Of a stretch of 8,279 nucleotides of DNA, positions 1 through 6,776 are shown piece after piece. The position numbers and the translations under genes were made by a program. The stretch spans positions 1 through 8,279 of the forward strand of contig JAQWBK010000067.1 in NCBI GenBank assembly GCA_028706415.1, read 5' to 3'. Numbering within the stretch: position 1 is the first letter of the stretch; every line of letters starts with the position of its first letter. Source of the DNA: Oscillospiraceae bacterium (GTDB taxonomy: Bacteria > Bacillota > Clostridia > Oscillospirales > Acutalibacteraceae). The notes under the pieces are model-generated. The model was given only the letters and a program-made list of their open reading frames with translations. It was not told the DNA's origin and ran no database searches.

Positions 1-545
1 GGTATCACAAAAACCTTGCCGTGGATATTATTGAATCGCTCGGCTATATCCCGGGTCAGCTCTACATGCTGTTTCTGGTCATCCCCAACAGGAACATAAT
101 CCGGCTGATAAAGCAGAATATCCGCCGCCATAAGGGAGGGATATGCGAACATACCCAGGTTGATGTTGTCCGAGTGCTTAGCCGATTTATCCTTAAACTG
201 TGTCATTCGGGACAGCTCACCGAATTGACTGTGGCAGGCCAGCAGCCAGGTCAACTCGGCATGGGCAGGGACATGTGATTGCACAAAAAGCAGGGCTTTA
301 TCCGGGTCGAGCCCGATGGCAATAAGCAGTGCAAACATCTCATAAATCTGTTTGCGAAACTGAGTAGCTTCCTGCCTTACGGTTATGGCGTGCAGGTCTG
401 CAACCGCAAAGGCACAATCAAACTCATCCTGCATTTCCACCCAGTTGCGCATGGCGCCGAGATAGTTGCCCAGTGTCGGAATGCCTGTGGGCTGAATACA
501 GCTGAGTGCCCTCTTTTTACGCGGGGCGGCGGTTGTGTTCTCCAT
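1..545 (-). CDS. trpS: Tryptophan--tRNA ligase (TrpS), N-terminal part, truncated by window edge
   Basis: Charges tRNA-Trp with tryptophan using ATP; cytosolic class Ic aminoacyl-tRNA synthetase. Only 181 complete codons are visible; the frame is open to the left edge, so the KMSKS loop and anticodon-binding part lie outside. Seen: SCIQPTG at residues 15-21, PTLGNYLGA at 23-31 (the HIGH-equivalent motif, with Thr as in the TIGN version of Bacillus TrpS), ADLHAIT at 49-55, MTQFKDK at 114-120, AADILLY at 140-146 (its Asp142 matches the residue that recognises the indole nitrogen) and VGDDQKQHVELTRD at 153-166. The collinear match to known TrpS is very strong. The ATG at 543-545 has an AAAGGA site about 9 nt upstream. 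It follows the aminotransferase by 37 bp with no terminator and no room for a T-box leader, so it is probably co-transcribed with secA and the aminotransferase. About ten residues precede the usual start of the fold (ENTTAAPRKKR), a short basic N-terminal extension. Confidence 0.96.
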   Translation of the reverse strand, partial: MENTTAAPRKKRALSCIQPTGIPTLGNYLGAMRNWVEMQDEFDCAFAVADLHAITVRQEATQFRKQIYEMFALLIAIGLDPDKALLFVQSHVPAHAELTWLLACHSQFGELSRMTQFKDKSAKHSDNINLGMFAYPSLMAADILLYQPDYVPVGDDQKQHVELTRDIAERFNNIHGKVFVI

Positions 546-582
546 CGAGTTTCATCCTTTTAATAATATAATAAAGCAAAAG

Positions 583-1779
583 CTATTTCATAACTTCCTT
601 TGCCAACTCGCCCAGCTTGGCAACACCCTTGCGCATGGCATCATCTGTGGGGGTTGAAAAATTCAGGCGGAAATTCTGGCAAGGTTGGTTTTCATCCACC
701 AAAAATGCGTTGCCCGGCACCACGGCCACCTTATAATCCATAACGGCGCGCTTGCAGAAGGAGGGCATATCAACCCCGTCAGGCAGACGGCACCATATAA
801 ACAGTCCACCCTGCATGGGGGAATAGGTGATACCATGGGGGACAAGATGCTCTTTAATAAGAGACAGCATGAGCTCGGCTTTTTTGCGGTAAATATCTCT
901 CAGCTCGTCGAGATGGGCTTCAAAATCGTAGCCCCCCATATATTCATCGCATAAAATCTGGGACCACATGGTGGTATGGACATCCTCGCCCTGTTTGCAG
1001 ACGGTCATTTTCTGTAACAGGGTTTTATGTGCGATGGCATATCCCACCCGAATACCCGGAGAAAGCACCTTTGAAAAGCTACCTGCATATACGACACGGC
1101 CGTCCTCATCCAAAGATTTAATAGCCTTAACATCTTCACCCTCATACCGCAGATCGCCGTATGGGTTATCCTCGACAATAACCACATCGTATTGCCGCGC
1201 CAAATCATAAAGCAAGCGCCGCTTTTCAAAACTCATGGTTATACCCGAGGGGTTTTGGAAGTTGGGGATGGTATATATTATTTTAGTATTTGCATTAGAC
1301 TTTAATGCCAATTCGAGGGCATTTAAATCCATGCCATCGTCCTGCATCGGAACGCCGACAAGCTTGCCCCCTAAGGAACGAAAGGAATTGAGCGAGCCGA
1401 TAAAGCTGGGGGCTTCGCATATAACCACATCATTCGGATTGCATAAAACCTTGGCCGCCAGCTCAACAACCTGTTGGGCACCCGAGGTTATCAGCACATT
1501 GTCGAATTCACGCACCAGGTTATGCTTTTCTCCCATATAGGCGGCGATACGCCTGCGCAGCTTCCCGTATCCCTCGGTGGCGCCGTATTGCAGGGCCTCA
1601 AAAGGTCGCTGGGCAAAAACCCGAGCCGATATTTCGGTGATATCCTTTATTGGGAAGGCTTCGGGAGCGGGGTTGCCGGCCGATAAAGAGACCACCTCTG
1701 GGTCGGCTGTAAATTTTAATATTTCACGGATTGCTGAAGGGTTGAGGTTTTGAACACGGTCCGAAAATTTATAATCCAT
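583..1779 (-). CDS. PLP-dependent aminotransferase, class I/II (2-aminoadipate/aromatic aminotransferase-like)
   Basis: A 398-residue fold-type I aminotransferase that should move an amino group from an amino acid to a 2-oxo acid in the cytosol. Motifs in order: SLSAGNPAPEAFP at 31-43 (substrate-entry loop), YGATEGYGKLR at 65-75, SGAQQ at 99-103, PNFQNPSG at 172-179 with Asn176 positioned for the PLP ring oxygen, VEDNPYGDL at 202-210 with Asp204 for the pyridine nitrogen and Tyr207, SFSKVLSPGIRVGY at 234-247 with Lys237 as Schiff-base lysine, GGLFIW at 324-329, PGNAF at 355-359, and Arg371 in NFRLNFS for the substrate carboxylate. This pattern is that of the LysN/alpha-aminoadipate and MocR-associated aminotransferase group; there is no GntR helix-turn-helix domain, so it is an enzyme and not a MocR regulator. 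Substrate cannot be read from sequence: aromatic amino acids, 2-aminoadipate, branched-chain amino acids or alanine are all possible. It starts 43 bp after secA and has an AAAGGA site 11-12 nt before ATG. Likely the middle gene of a secA-aminotransferase-trpS operon. Confidence 0.93.
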   Translation of the reverse strand: MDYKFSDRVQNLNPSAIREILKFTADPEVVSLSAGNPAPEAFPIKDITEISARVFAQRPFEALQYGATEGYGKLRRRIAAYMGEKHNLVREFDNVLITSGAQQVVELAAKVLCNPNDVVICEAPSFIGSLNSFRSLGGKLVGVPMQDDGMDLNALELALKSNANTKIIYTIPNFQNPSGITMSFEKRRLLYDLARQYDVVIVEDNPYGDLRYEGEDVKAIKSLDEDGRVVYAGSFSKVLSPGIRVGYAIAHKTLLQKMTVCKQGEDVHTTMWSQILCDEYMGGYDFEAHLDELRDIYRKKAELMLSLIKEHLVPHGITYSPMQGGLFIWCRLPDGVDMPSFCKRAVMDYKVAVVPGNAFLVDENQPCQNFRLNFSTPTDDAMRKGVAKLGELAKEVMK

Positions 1780-1822
1780 TTTAATGAACAGTCCTTTAAT
1801 AAATAATCATCAGGGTCACCGG

Positions 1823-4564
1823 CTATTCCGCCCCGGCACCACAGCATTTTTTATATTTCTTGCCGCTGCCGCAGGGGCAGGGATCGTTGCGCCCCACCTT
1901 TTGGGCGGCCGTTTTGCGTACAGGTCGTTTTACATCGGTTCCGTCGGCCGAGGTGGCGGTAGGCTTGGCAATCTGCTCCCGCTTGGGGCTTTCTTCCGAG
2001 CGGATTTGTACCGTCAGCATAAGGCGGGCGGTATCTTCCCGAATTGAAGCAATCATCTGGTCGAACATATCAAAGCCTTCAAGACGGTACATGACAACCG
2101 GGTCCTTCTGACCGTATGCACGAAGATGAATACCCTTGCGCAGCTCATCCATATTGTCAATGTGGTCCATCCAATAACGGTCAACCGTTTTAAGCAGAAT
2201 AACCCGCTCAATTTCCCGCATCATTTCATCGCCGTACTGCTTTTCCTTGGAATCGTATATTTCCATTGCTCTTTGAGTGAGTTGGTCGATAATGTCGCCC
2301 CGCTCTACATCTTCAAGCTGCTGTTCGTCGAAGCGGAAATCGTCCTCGTTTGACAGCCATCCGGCATAAAAATCACGAAGCCCATCAATATTCCAGGTTT
2401 CATGCATGTCGTCACTTGACAAGTAGGTGTTACAATTGGCATCTATCGATTCTTTAAGCATTCCGGTTATGGAATCCCGCACATTTTCACCGTTAAGCAC
2501 TTTATCACGCTGGCTGTATATAATTTCGCGCTGACGGTTCATAACATCGTCAAATTGCAGAACATCTCGGCGAATTCCAAAGTTGCGCTCTTCAACCTTC
2601 TTTTGCGCACTCTCGATAGAATTGGTCAGGAGACGGTTTTCAATCGGGGTATCTTCATCAATACCCAGCGTATCCATCAGGGAGTTAATCCTGTCCCCGC
2701 CGAAAAGCCGCATAAGGTCATCGTCAAGGGAGAGGTAAAAACGCGATTCGCCGGGGTCGCCCTGACGGCCGGATCTTCCGCGCAGCTGGTTATCAATACG
2801 GCGGGACTCATGGCGCTCGGTTCCCAGTATAAACAGGCCGCCTACCTCGCAAACGGCATCTGCTTCCGACTTTATTTCCTGCTGATACTTTTTTTCAAGT
2901 TCTATAAAGCTTGCCCTTGCAGAAAGGATCTCCTGGTTTTCGGTTTCGCTGAAATCGGTGGACTGGTTGATAATATCCTCGGGTATTCCCATCCGACGCA
3001 TTTCGGATTTAGCAAGATACTCGGCATTACCGCCCAGCTTTATATCGGTTCCGCGTCCTGCCATGTTGGTAGCAATGGTAACGGCACCTTTTTTACCCGC
3101 TTGGGCCACGATTTCGGCTTCCTTATGATGGTGCTTGGCGTTCAATACCTCGTGCTTTATGCCCTGCTTAGACAGAAGCTTGGATAAAACCTCCGACTTT
3201 TCAATCGATATGGTACCAACAAGAACAGGCTGGCCTTTTTTGTGGCATTCTTCTATTTGATTGATTACCGCCCTGAATTTACCCATCTCGGTTTTATATA
3301 TACTGTCAGGATGATCATCTCTGATCATGGGGCGGTTTGTAGGTATCTCGACCACATCCAGCTTATAAATCTGCTCGAACTCATGGGATTCGGTCATGGC
3401 GGTACCGGTCATACCGGCCAGCTTTTTATAAAGACGAAAATAGTTCTGGAAGGTGATGGTGGCAAGCGTTTTGCTTTCACGCTCAACCTTGACCCCTTCC
3501 TTTGCCTCTATGGCTTGATGCAATCCCTCATTATAACGGCGGCCGAACATAAGACGGCCGGTGAATTCATCAACAATAAGCACCTCGCCGTCCTTGACAA
3601 CATAATCAATATCCCGCTGCATTACACCGCGGGCCTTGATTGCTTGGTTGATATGGTGCAGCAGGGTGACATTGTCAGGGTCCATAAGATTTTCAAGTTG
3701 AAAATTCTTTTCGGCTCTAACTACTCCCGAGCGGGTTAGGGTGGCGGTACGGGCTTTCTCGTCAACTATATAGTCGGCGTCTACATTATCCTGCTCTTCT
3801 TTGGAATCCTGCTCACGCACCTTAACCAGCTTCAGCGTCTTGGCGAAACGGTCGGCACGGGTATAAAGATCGGTGGATTTATCGCCCTGTCCCGATATAA
3901 TAAGCGGGGTGCGCGCCTCATCAATTAAAATGGAGTCAACCTCGTCCACAATGCCATAGCTGTGGAGGCGTTGAACCTTGTTTTCCTTATATATGACCAT
4001 GTTATCACGCAGATAATCAAATCCGAACTCGTTGTTTGTTCCGTAGGTTATATCGGCGTTGTAGGCGGCCTTTCTGTCGGCCGGCTCCAGGTCATGCACA
4101 ATTAGCCCGACCGAAAGACCGAGATAACGGTAAACCTTGCCCATCCATTCACTATCCCGTCGGGCAAGATAATCATTGACGGTTACCACATGCACGCCGT
4201 CTCCGGACAGAGCGTTAAGATATGCGGGCAGGATAACTGTCTGGGTTTTTCCTTCACCAGTTTTCATTTCTGCAATTCGACCCTGATGCATAATGATACC
4301 GCCGAGAATTTGAACAGGGAAGTGGGGGGTACTAAGCACCCTGTCGGTAGCTTCACGGCAGACGGCAAAAGCATCCGGCAGGATATCATCAAGGGTTTCC
4401 CCCATTTTAAGGCGGTCCTTCAGATTTTCTGTCTGGGCCTTGAGTTCGTCCTCGCTCATTGCACGATATTTATCGGCAAGAGCAAGAACATTATCGCATA
4501 TCGGCTGTATGCGCTTTATCTCCCTCTTGCTGTAATCCCCGAACATTTTTTTAATAAGCCCCAT
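1823..4564 (-). CDS. secA: Protein translocase ATPase SecA
   Basis: Cytosolic and membrane-associated motor that pushes unfolded preproteins through SecYEG by ATP hydrolysis. 913 residues from the chosen start, of ordinary length for a bacterial SecA. Seen: conserved N-terminal helix MGLIKKMFGDYSKREIKR; Gln85 of the Q motif in FPVQILGG; Walker A MKTGEGKT at 100-107; Walker B VDEVD at 206-210 followed by SILIDEARTPLIISG; preprotein-crosslinking domain from about 225 to 365; ATITFQNYFRLY and LAGMTGTA at 368-389; PTNRPMIRDD at 408-417; NMAGRGTDI at 500-508 and GTERHESRRIDNQLRGRSGR at 581-600 of nucleotide-binding domain 2; helical wing/scaffold with the RYWMDHIDNMDELRKGIHLRAYGQKDP stretch around 796-822 (described by ends); and a C-terminal zinc-binding SEC-C motif with Cys896, Cys898, Cys907 and Cys908, which in other species contacts SecB and/or lipid. 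The frame is open upstream to 4645, but a GGAGGT site at 4575-4580 selects the ATG at 4562-4564. First gene of the minus-strand operon. In many Firmicutes prfB follows secA; here an aminotransferase does. Confidence 0.98.
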   Translation of the reverse strand: MGLIKKMFGDYSKREIKRIQPICDNVLALADKYRAMSEDELKAQTENLKDRLKMGETLDDILPDAFAVCREATDRVLSTPHFPVQILGGIIMHQGRIAEMKTGEGKTQTVILPAYLNALSGDGVHVVTVNDYLARRDSEWMGKVYRYLGLSVGLIVHDLEPADRKAAYNADITYGTNNEFGFDYLRDNMVIYKENKVQRLHSYGIVDEVDSILIDEARTPLIISGQGDKSTDLYTRADRFAKTLKLVKVREQDSKEEQDNVDADYIVDEKARTATLTRSGVVRAEKNFQLENLMDPDNVTLLHHINQAIKARGVMQRDIDYVVKDGEVLIVDEFTGRLMFGRRYNEGLHQAIEAKEGVKVERESKTLATITFQNYFRLYKKLAGMTGTAMTESHEFEQIYKLDVVEIPTNRPMIRDDHPDSIYKTEMGKFRAVINQIEECHKKGQPVLVGTISIEKSEVLSKLLSKQGIKHEVLNAKHHHKEAEIVAQAGKKGAVTIATNMAGRGTDIKLGGNAEYLAKSEMRRMGIPEDIINQSTDFSETENQEILSARASFIELEKKYQQEIKSEADAVCEVGGLFILGTERHESRRIDNQLRGRSGRQGDPGESRFYLSLDDDLMRLFGGDRINSLMDTLGIDEDTPIENRLLTNSIESAQKKVEERNFGIRRDVLQFDDVMNRQREIIYSQRDKVLNGENVRDSITGMLKESIDANCNTYLSSDDMHETWNIDGLRDFYAGWLSNEDDFRFDEQQLEDVERGDIIDQLTQRAMEIYDSKEKQYGDEMMREIERVILLKTVDRYWMDHIDNMDELRKGIHLRAYGQKDPVVMYRLEGFDMFDQMIASIREDTARLMLTVQIRSEESPKREQIAKPTATSADGTDVKRPVRKTAAQKVGRNDPCPCGSGKKYKKCCGAGAE

Positions 4565-4574
4565 ATTATTCAGT

Positions 4575-4580
4575 ACCTCC
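4575..4580 (-). promoter_or_regulatory. Ribosome binding site of secA
   Basis: Minus-strand GGAGGT, 10 nt before the ATG at 4562-4564. It decides between the SecA start MGLIKK and an upstream in-frame ATG at 4643-4645, which would add 27 residues with no family counterpart and lies upstream of the predicted transcription start. Confidence 0.85.
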
Positions 4581-4615
4581 GGATAATAAGTAAACCTTAA
4601 ATCTGTTATAAAATC

Positions 4616-4645
4616 ATTATAACAATAATATTTAATATAACACAA
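4616..4645 (-). promoter_or_regulatory. Candidate sigma-A promoter for secA operon
   Basis: On the minus strand TTGTGT (4640-4645) and a perfect TATAAT (4616-4621) are separated by 18 bp. Transcription would start near 4609, giving a leader of about 45 nt before the secA ATG that still contains its ribosome binding site. The surrounding DNA is very AT-rich, so chance matches are possible. Confidence 0.55.
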
Positions 4646-4690
4646 TTAATGGAATGTTACAACCATTGATTGAATTGCATTATTAATAAT

Positions 4691-4710
4691 ATTCCCCCTT
4701 ATTCCCCCTT
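4691..4710 (+). repeat. Perfect tandem duplication of a 10-mer (ATTCCCCCTT x2)
   Basis: Two adjacent identical copies of ATTCCCCCTT in the divergent intergenic region. The end of the second copy supplies the first two bases of the -35 hexamer of the ACT-gene promoter, so the repeat lies exactly where an upstream-binding regulator would contact RNA polymerase. On the minus strand it lies about 45 bp upstream of the secA -35. Confidence 0.75.
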
Positions 4711-4737
4711 GCCGAGATGGTAATTGCGTGCTACAAT
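4709..4737 (+). promoter_or_regulatory. Sigma-A promoter of the ACT-domain gene
   Basis: TTGCCG (4709-4714), exactly 17 bp of spacer, then TACAAT (4732-4737): close to the vegetative consensus with optimal spacing. Start of transcription is expected near 4744, leaving a leader of about 43 nt with an AGGAGG site. Confidence 0.75.
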
Positions 4738-4786
4738 ATGGATAGAACAAAGAGATTATTTGCGAAAAGTATAGGAGGGCAGCATT

Positions 4787-5218
4787 ATGTTGATTAAACA
4801 GCTTTCCATTTTTGTAGAGAACAAGTCGGGGCGGCTTGCCGAAATTACAGCCGTCATTGCCCAGGCGGGTATTGACATCCGAGCCCTATCCATTGCAGAC
4901 ACAACCAATTTCGGGATTTTGCGGATTATTGTGGATAAACCCGACGAAGCCGAGAAGGCGTTAAAGGATGCCGGACTTACGGTTTCACTCACAAATGTGA
5001 TTGCCATCGGTATCCCCGATAAACCCGGAGGGTTTGCCAGTGCCATGAAATGCCTTGCCGATGCGGGCGTGGGCATCGAATATATGTATGCCTTCATTTC
5101 CCGCGATCAGGGGCGAGCCTGTGTCATCCTAAGAGTTGGAGATAACGACCTTGCCATAGATGCGCTCAAAAAAGCGGATGTAGAAATTCTTACCGGAGAA
5201 CGCATTTACACAATGTAA
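4787..5218 (+). CDS. Tandem ACT-domain protein (small amino-acid-binding regulator type)
   Basis: A 143-residue protein made only of two ACT domains, about residues 4-66 and 72-141. The first starts with KQLSIFVENKSGRLAEI and continues AQAGIDIRALSIADT; the second repeats the pattern as IGIPDKPGGFASAMKCL and ADAGVGIEYMYAFIS. The NKSGRLAEI and DKPGGFASA turns are the usual ligand-binding loops of ACT domains, which typically bind amino acids at domain interfaces. There is no catalytic or DNA-binding domain, so it probably acts by binding a partner or as a ligand buffer; the actual ligand and partner are unknown. Relatives of this double-ACT family (COG4747-like) in anaerobes are often beside phenylacetate-CoA ligase or indolepyruvate oxidoreductase genes, which are not visible here. 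Start ATG is 8 nt after a strong AGGAGG (4773-4778). It has its own promoter and a downstream terminator, so it is probably mainly monocistronic. Confidence 0.9.
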   Translation: MLIKQLSIFVENKSGRLAEITAVIAQAGIDIRALSIADTTNFGILRIIVDKPDEAEKALKDAGLTVSLTNVIAIGIPDKPGGFASAMKCLADAGVGIEYMYAFISRDQGRACVILRVGDNDLAIDALKKADVEILTGERIYTM

Positions 5219-5234
5219 TGACCGTATGAAATAT

Positions 5235-5270
5235 TAGGGGCTGCATATTGGCTGGCCCCTATATTTTTTT
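5235..5270 (+). terminator. Rho-independent terminator after the ACT-domain gene
   Basis: TAGGGGC (5235-5241) pairs with GCCCCTA (5255-5261) around a 13-nt loop, followed by a run of seven T (5264-5270). It begins 16 nt after the ACT stop codon and should end most of that transcript before the folC-type gene. Confidence 0.85.
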
Positions 5271-5302
5271 AATAATTATTAGAGTTTGACGGGGGGAAAC
5301 AG

Positions 5303-6571
5303 ATGAAATATACCCGGGCGCTTGAATATATAGATTCACATAAATCGGGCGGCATTAAGCCGGGGCTTGAAAGAATGAAGCGTATTCTGGAGCTGCGGGG
5401 CAATCCCGAGCGAGGGCTTCGGTTTATTCATGTAGCCGGAACCAACGGCAAGGGCTCCACCGCCCGTATGATTCAGTCAATGCTTATCGCGGGTGGCTAT
5501 AAAACCGGGCTGTATTCATCCCCAAGTGTCACAGGTCTGCGGGACACCATAACGGTGGACGGGGCAGCGATTTCCGAAGAAGATTTTTCTGATATAACCT
5601 GTCTTCTGAAATCCCATCAATCCGATATGGGCGGGGCAGGGGAGATGTCGGAATTTGAGCTGATAACGGCGCTTGCATTTATATATTTTGAAAAGCAGCA
5701 TACCGATATATGCGTTGTTGAATGTGGTTTAGGTGGGCGGGATGATGCCACCAATGTTATACCTCCGCCGCTTGCCGCCGTTATTACGCCTGTATCGCTC
5801 GACCATGCCGCCCTGTTGGGAACGACCATCACCCAAATCACCGCCAATAAATGCGGCATTATTAAGCCCCCTTGTACGGTAATAACCTCCCCTGCGCAGG
5901 AGATTGAGGGGCTTGCGGTTATTATGGAAACCGCCGCCCGACATGGCCTGACGGTGGGAATTCCGTCTGTGGCCTCAGCACCCATTAAATCACTTGCTTT
6001 GGGAAGCACCGAATTTATATATGATGATATGAATATACACCTGCCCTTAACCGGGATATTTCAGCGGGACAACGCACTTACCGCCATCCAGGCTGTTAAT
6101 GCCGTGGGGCAGAGGGGTTTTCCGGTGAGCAAACAGCATATAGTCGCCGGTCTGCGTGCCGCCCAAATGCCCTGCCGTCAGGAGGTTATCAGGTCATCCC
6201 CGCTTATTATGATCGATGGTGCCCACAATCCCCATGGGGTTGCAGCCCTTGCCCGTACCCTATCTTTCCATTCTATTGATGGGCTTACTCTTGTAGTTGG
6301 AATGCTTGCAGATAAGGATGTTGCAGGCTGTATGTCCTTGCTGGCTCCTTTGTGTCGGCGCGCGATATGCTGCACCCCGGATAATCCGCGCGCTCTGCCT
6401 GCCTCTGACTTGGCTCAAATACTTCATAATGCCGCCCCCGAGCTTACCATTGAAATCACCGAATCGCCGACAGCGGCTTTGAGGCTTGCACAAAGTGATG
6501 CTCAAGCCCCTGTGCTGATTTCAGGTTCATTCTATCTGGCAGCCGCCCTGCGCCAATTATTGGTTGTGTAA
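5303..6571 (+). CDS. folC: Bifunctional folylpolyglutamate synthase/dihydrofolate synthase family protein (FolC-type)
   Basis: Mur-ligase-superfamily enzyme expected to add glutamate to dihydropteroate and/or to reduced folates with ATP in the cytosol. 422 residues, normal for FolC. Seen: P-loop HVAGTNGKGST at 43-53; SSPSVTGLRDTITVDG at 72-87 (folate-binding loop region); VVECGLGGRDDATNVI at 138-153 with Glu140 as probable metal ligand; PVSLDHAALLG at 163-173 with His168; ITANKCGIIKPP at 179-190 with Lys183 in the place of the carbamylated lysine; GIFQRDNALTAI at 251-262; DGAHNPHG at 305-312; VGMLADKDV at 332-340; and GSFYLA at 408-413. Differences from the common family pattern are SPS where SPH is frequent, ANK where EK is usual, and MPCRQEV (289-295) where PGR-E is usual. 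A diverged FolC or a single-function relative is therefore possible. The start follows GGGGGGAAA by about 6 nt, a G-rich rather than classical site. A weak promoter TTGGCT-17 bp-AATAAT (5248-5276) overlaps the preceding terminator; otherwise it depends on read-through. No other folate gene is in view. Confidence 0.88.
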   Translation: MKYTRALEYIDSHKSGGIKPGLERMKRILELRGNPERGLRFIHVAGTNGKGSTARMIQSMLIAGGYKTGLYSSPSVTGLRDTITVDGAAISEEDFSDITCLLKSHQSDMGGAGEMSEFELITALAFIYFEKQHTDICVVECGLGGRDDATNVIPPPLAAVITPVSLDHAALLGTTITQITANKCGIIKPPCTVITSPAQEIEGLAVIMETAARHGLTVGIPSVASAPIKSLALGSTEFIYDDMNIHLPLTGIFQRDNALTAIQAVNAVGQRGFPVSKQHIVAGLRAAQMPCRQEVIRSSPLIMIDGAHNPHGVAALARTLSFHSIDGLTLVVGMLADKDVAGCMSLLAPLCRRAICCTPDNPRALPASDLAQILHNAAPELTIEITESPTAALRLAQSDAQAPVLISGSFYLAAALRQLLVV

Positions 6572-6625
6572 TTTTTACAAATTTGAAGTAATTACAAAAT
6601 TTTAAATGATTTTTTGGGTGAGGGA

Positions 6626-6634
6626 TGATATACT
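6626..6634 (+). promoter_or_regulatory. Candidate extended -10 promoter, distal (upstream of repeat A)
   Basis: TGATATACT gives a TGnTATACT extended -10 with no good -35. The expected start of transcription, near 6641, falls inside the left arm of the first palindromic repeat. It resembles the proximal promoter at 6777-6785 (TGATATAAT), suggesting a promoter-plus-repeat pair. Confidence 0.4.
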
Positions 6635-6637
6635 AAA

Positions 6638-6679
6638 CATGCCTTGGATTAATGCTATATTAGAATTATGCGGGCATGT
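6638..6679 (+). repeat. Palindromic repeat, copy A (fprA upstream region)
   Basis: 42-bp unit with perfect inverted arms: AACATGCC (6636-6643) and GGCATGTT (6673-6680) around an AT-rich core containing TGCTATATT. It matches copy B at 36 of 42 positions with no gaps, and the offset is 87 bp. Either a regulator operator or a short hairpin-forming dispersed repeat. Confidence 0.85.
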
Positions 6680-6683
6680 TCCT

Positions 6684-6702
6684 GTAAAAGCTGCGCTTTT
6701 AC
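6684..6702 (+). repeat. Perfect small hairpin between the two palindromic repeats
   Basis: GTAAAAGC (6684-6691), loop TGC, GCTTTTAC (6695-6702): a perfect 8-bp stem with a 3-nt loop. There is no T-run on either strand directly after it, so it is not a classical terminator. It lies four nucleotides after copy A. Confidence 0.7.
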
Positions 6703-6724
6703 CCAAAATTTGATCAAACAAAAC

Positions 6725-6766
6725 CATGCCCCGAATTACTGCTATATTGGAATTGTGCGGGCATGT
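6725..6766 (+). repeat. Palindromic repeat, copy B (overlaps fprA -35 region)
   Basis: Second copy of the 42-bp unit, with CATGCCC (6725-6731) and GGGCATG (6759-6765) arms. Inner AATT segments could extend the hairpin across an asymmetric internal loop. Six substitutions separate it from copy A, none in the CATGCC/GGCATG arms. Its right arm covers the place where a -35 element for the TATAAT at 6780-6785 would sit. Confidence 0.85.
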
Positions 6767-6776
6767 AGAATTTTCG

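Larger units (their letters stand above)
6612..6708 (+). other. Possible long-range pairing in fprA upstream region
   Basis: TTTTGGGT at 6612-6619 is the exact reverse complement of ACCCAAAA at 6701-6708; RNA pairing could extend inward using G-U pairs to about 6623/6697. It would enclose the first palindromic repeat and would compete with the small hairpin at 6684-6702 for bases 6697-6702. No U-tract follows, so this is not a standard attenuator. Confidence 0.3.

Noticed and set aside
21..563. Two plus-strand open frames at the left end
   Set aside because: They are opposite strand shadows of trpS, whose protein is collinear with known tryptophanyl-tRNA synthetases through the whole stretch.
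2555..3187. 210-codon open frame on the plus strand
   Set aside because: It lies wholly antisense to conserved secA coding sequence, has no convincing ribosome binding site and no recognisable domain.
4565..4645. 27-residue N-terminal extension of SecA
   Set aside because: The frame is open but the residues have no SecA counterpart. The ATG at 4562-4564 has a GGAGGT site at good spacing, and the predicted promoter lies inside the extension.
6684..6702. Rho-independent terminator for folC
   Set aside because: The stem is perfect but weak in G-C and has no following T-run; it is also over 110 bp after the folC stop codon.
6638..6766. CRISPR array
   Set aside because: Only two repeat copies that are 86 percent identical and themselves palindromic along their full length, with a single intervening segment containing a hairpin, and no cas genes nearby.
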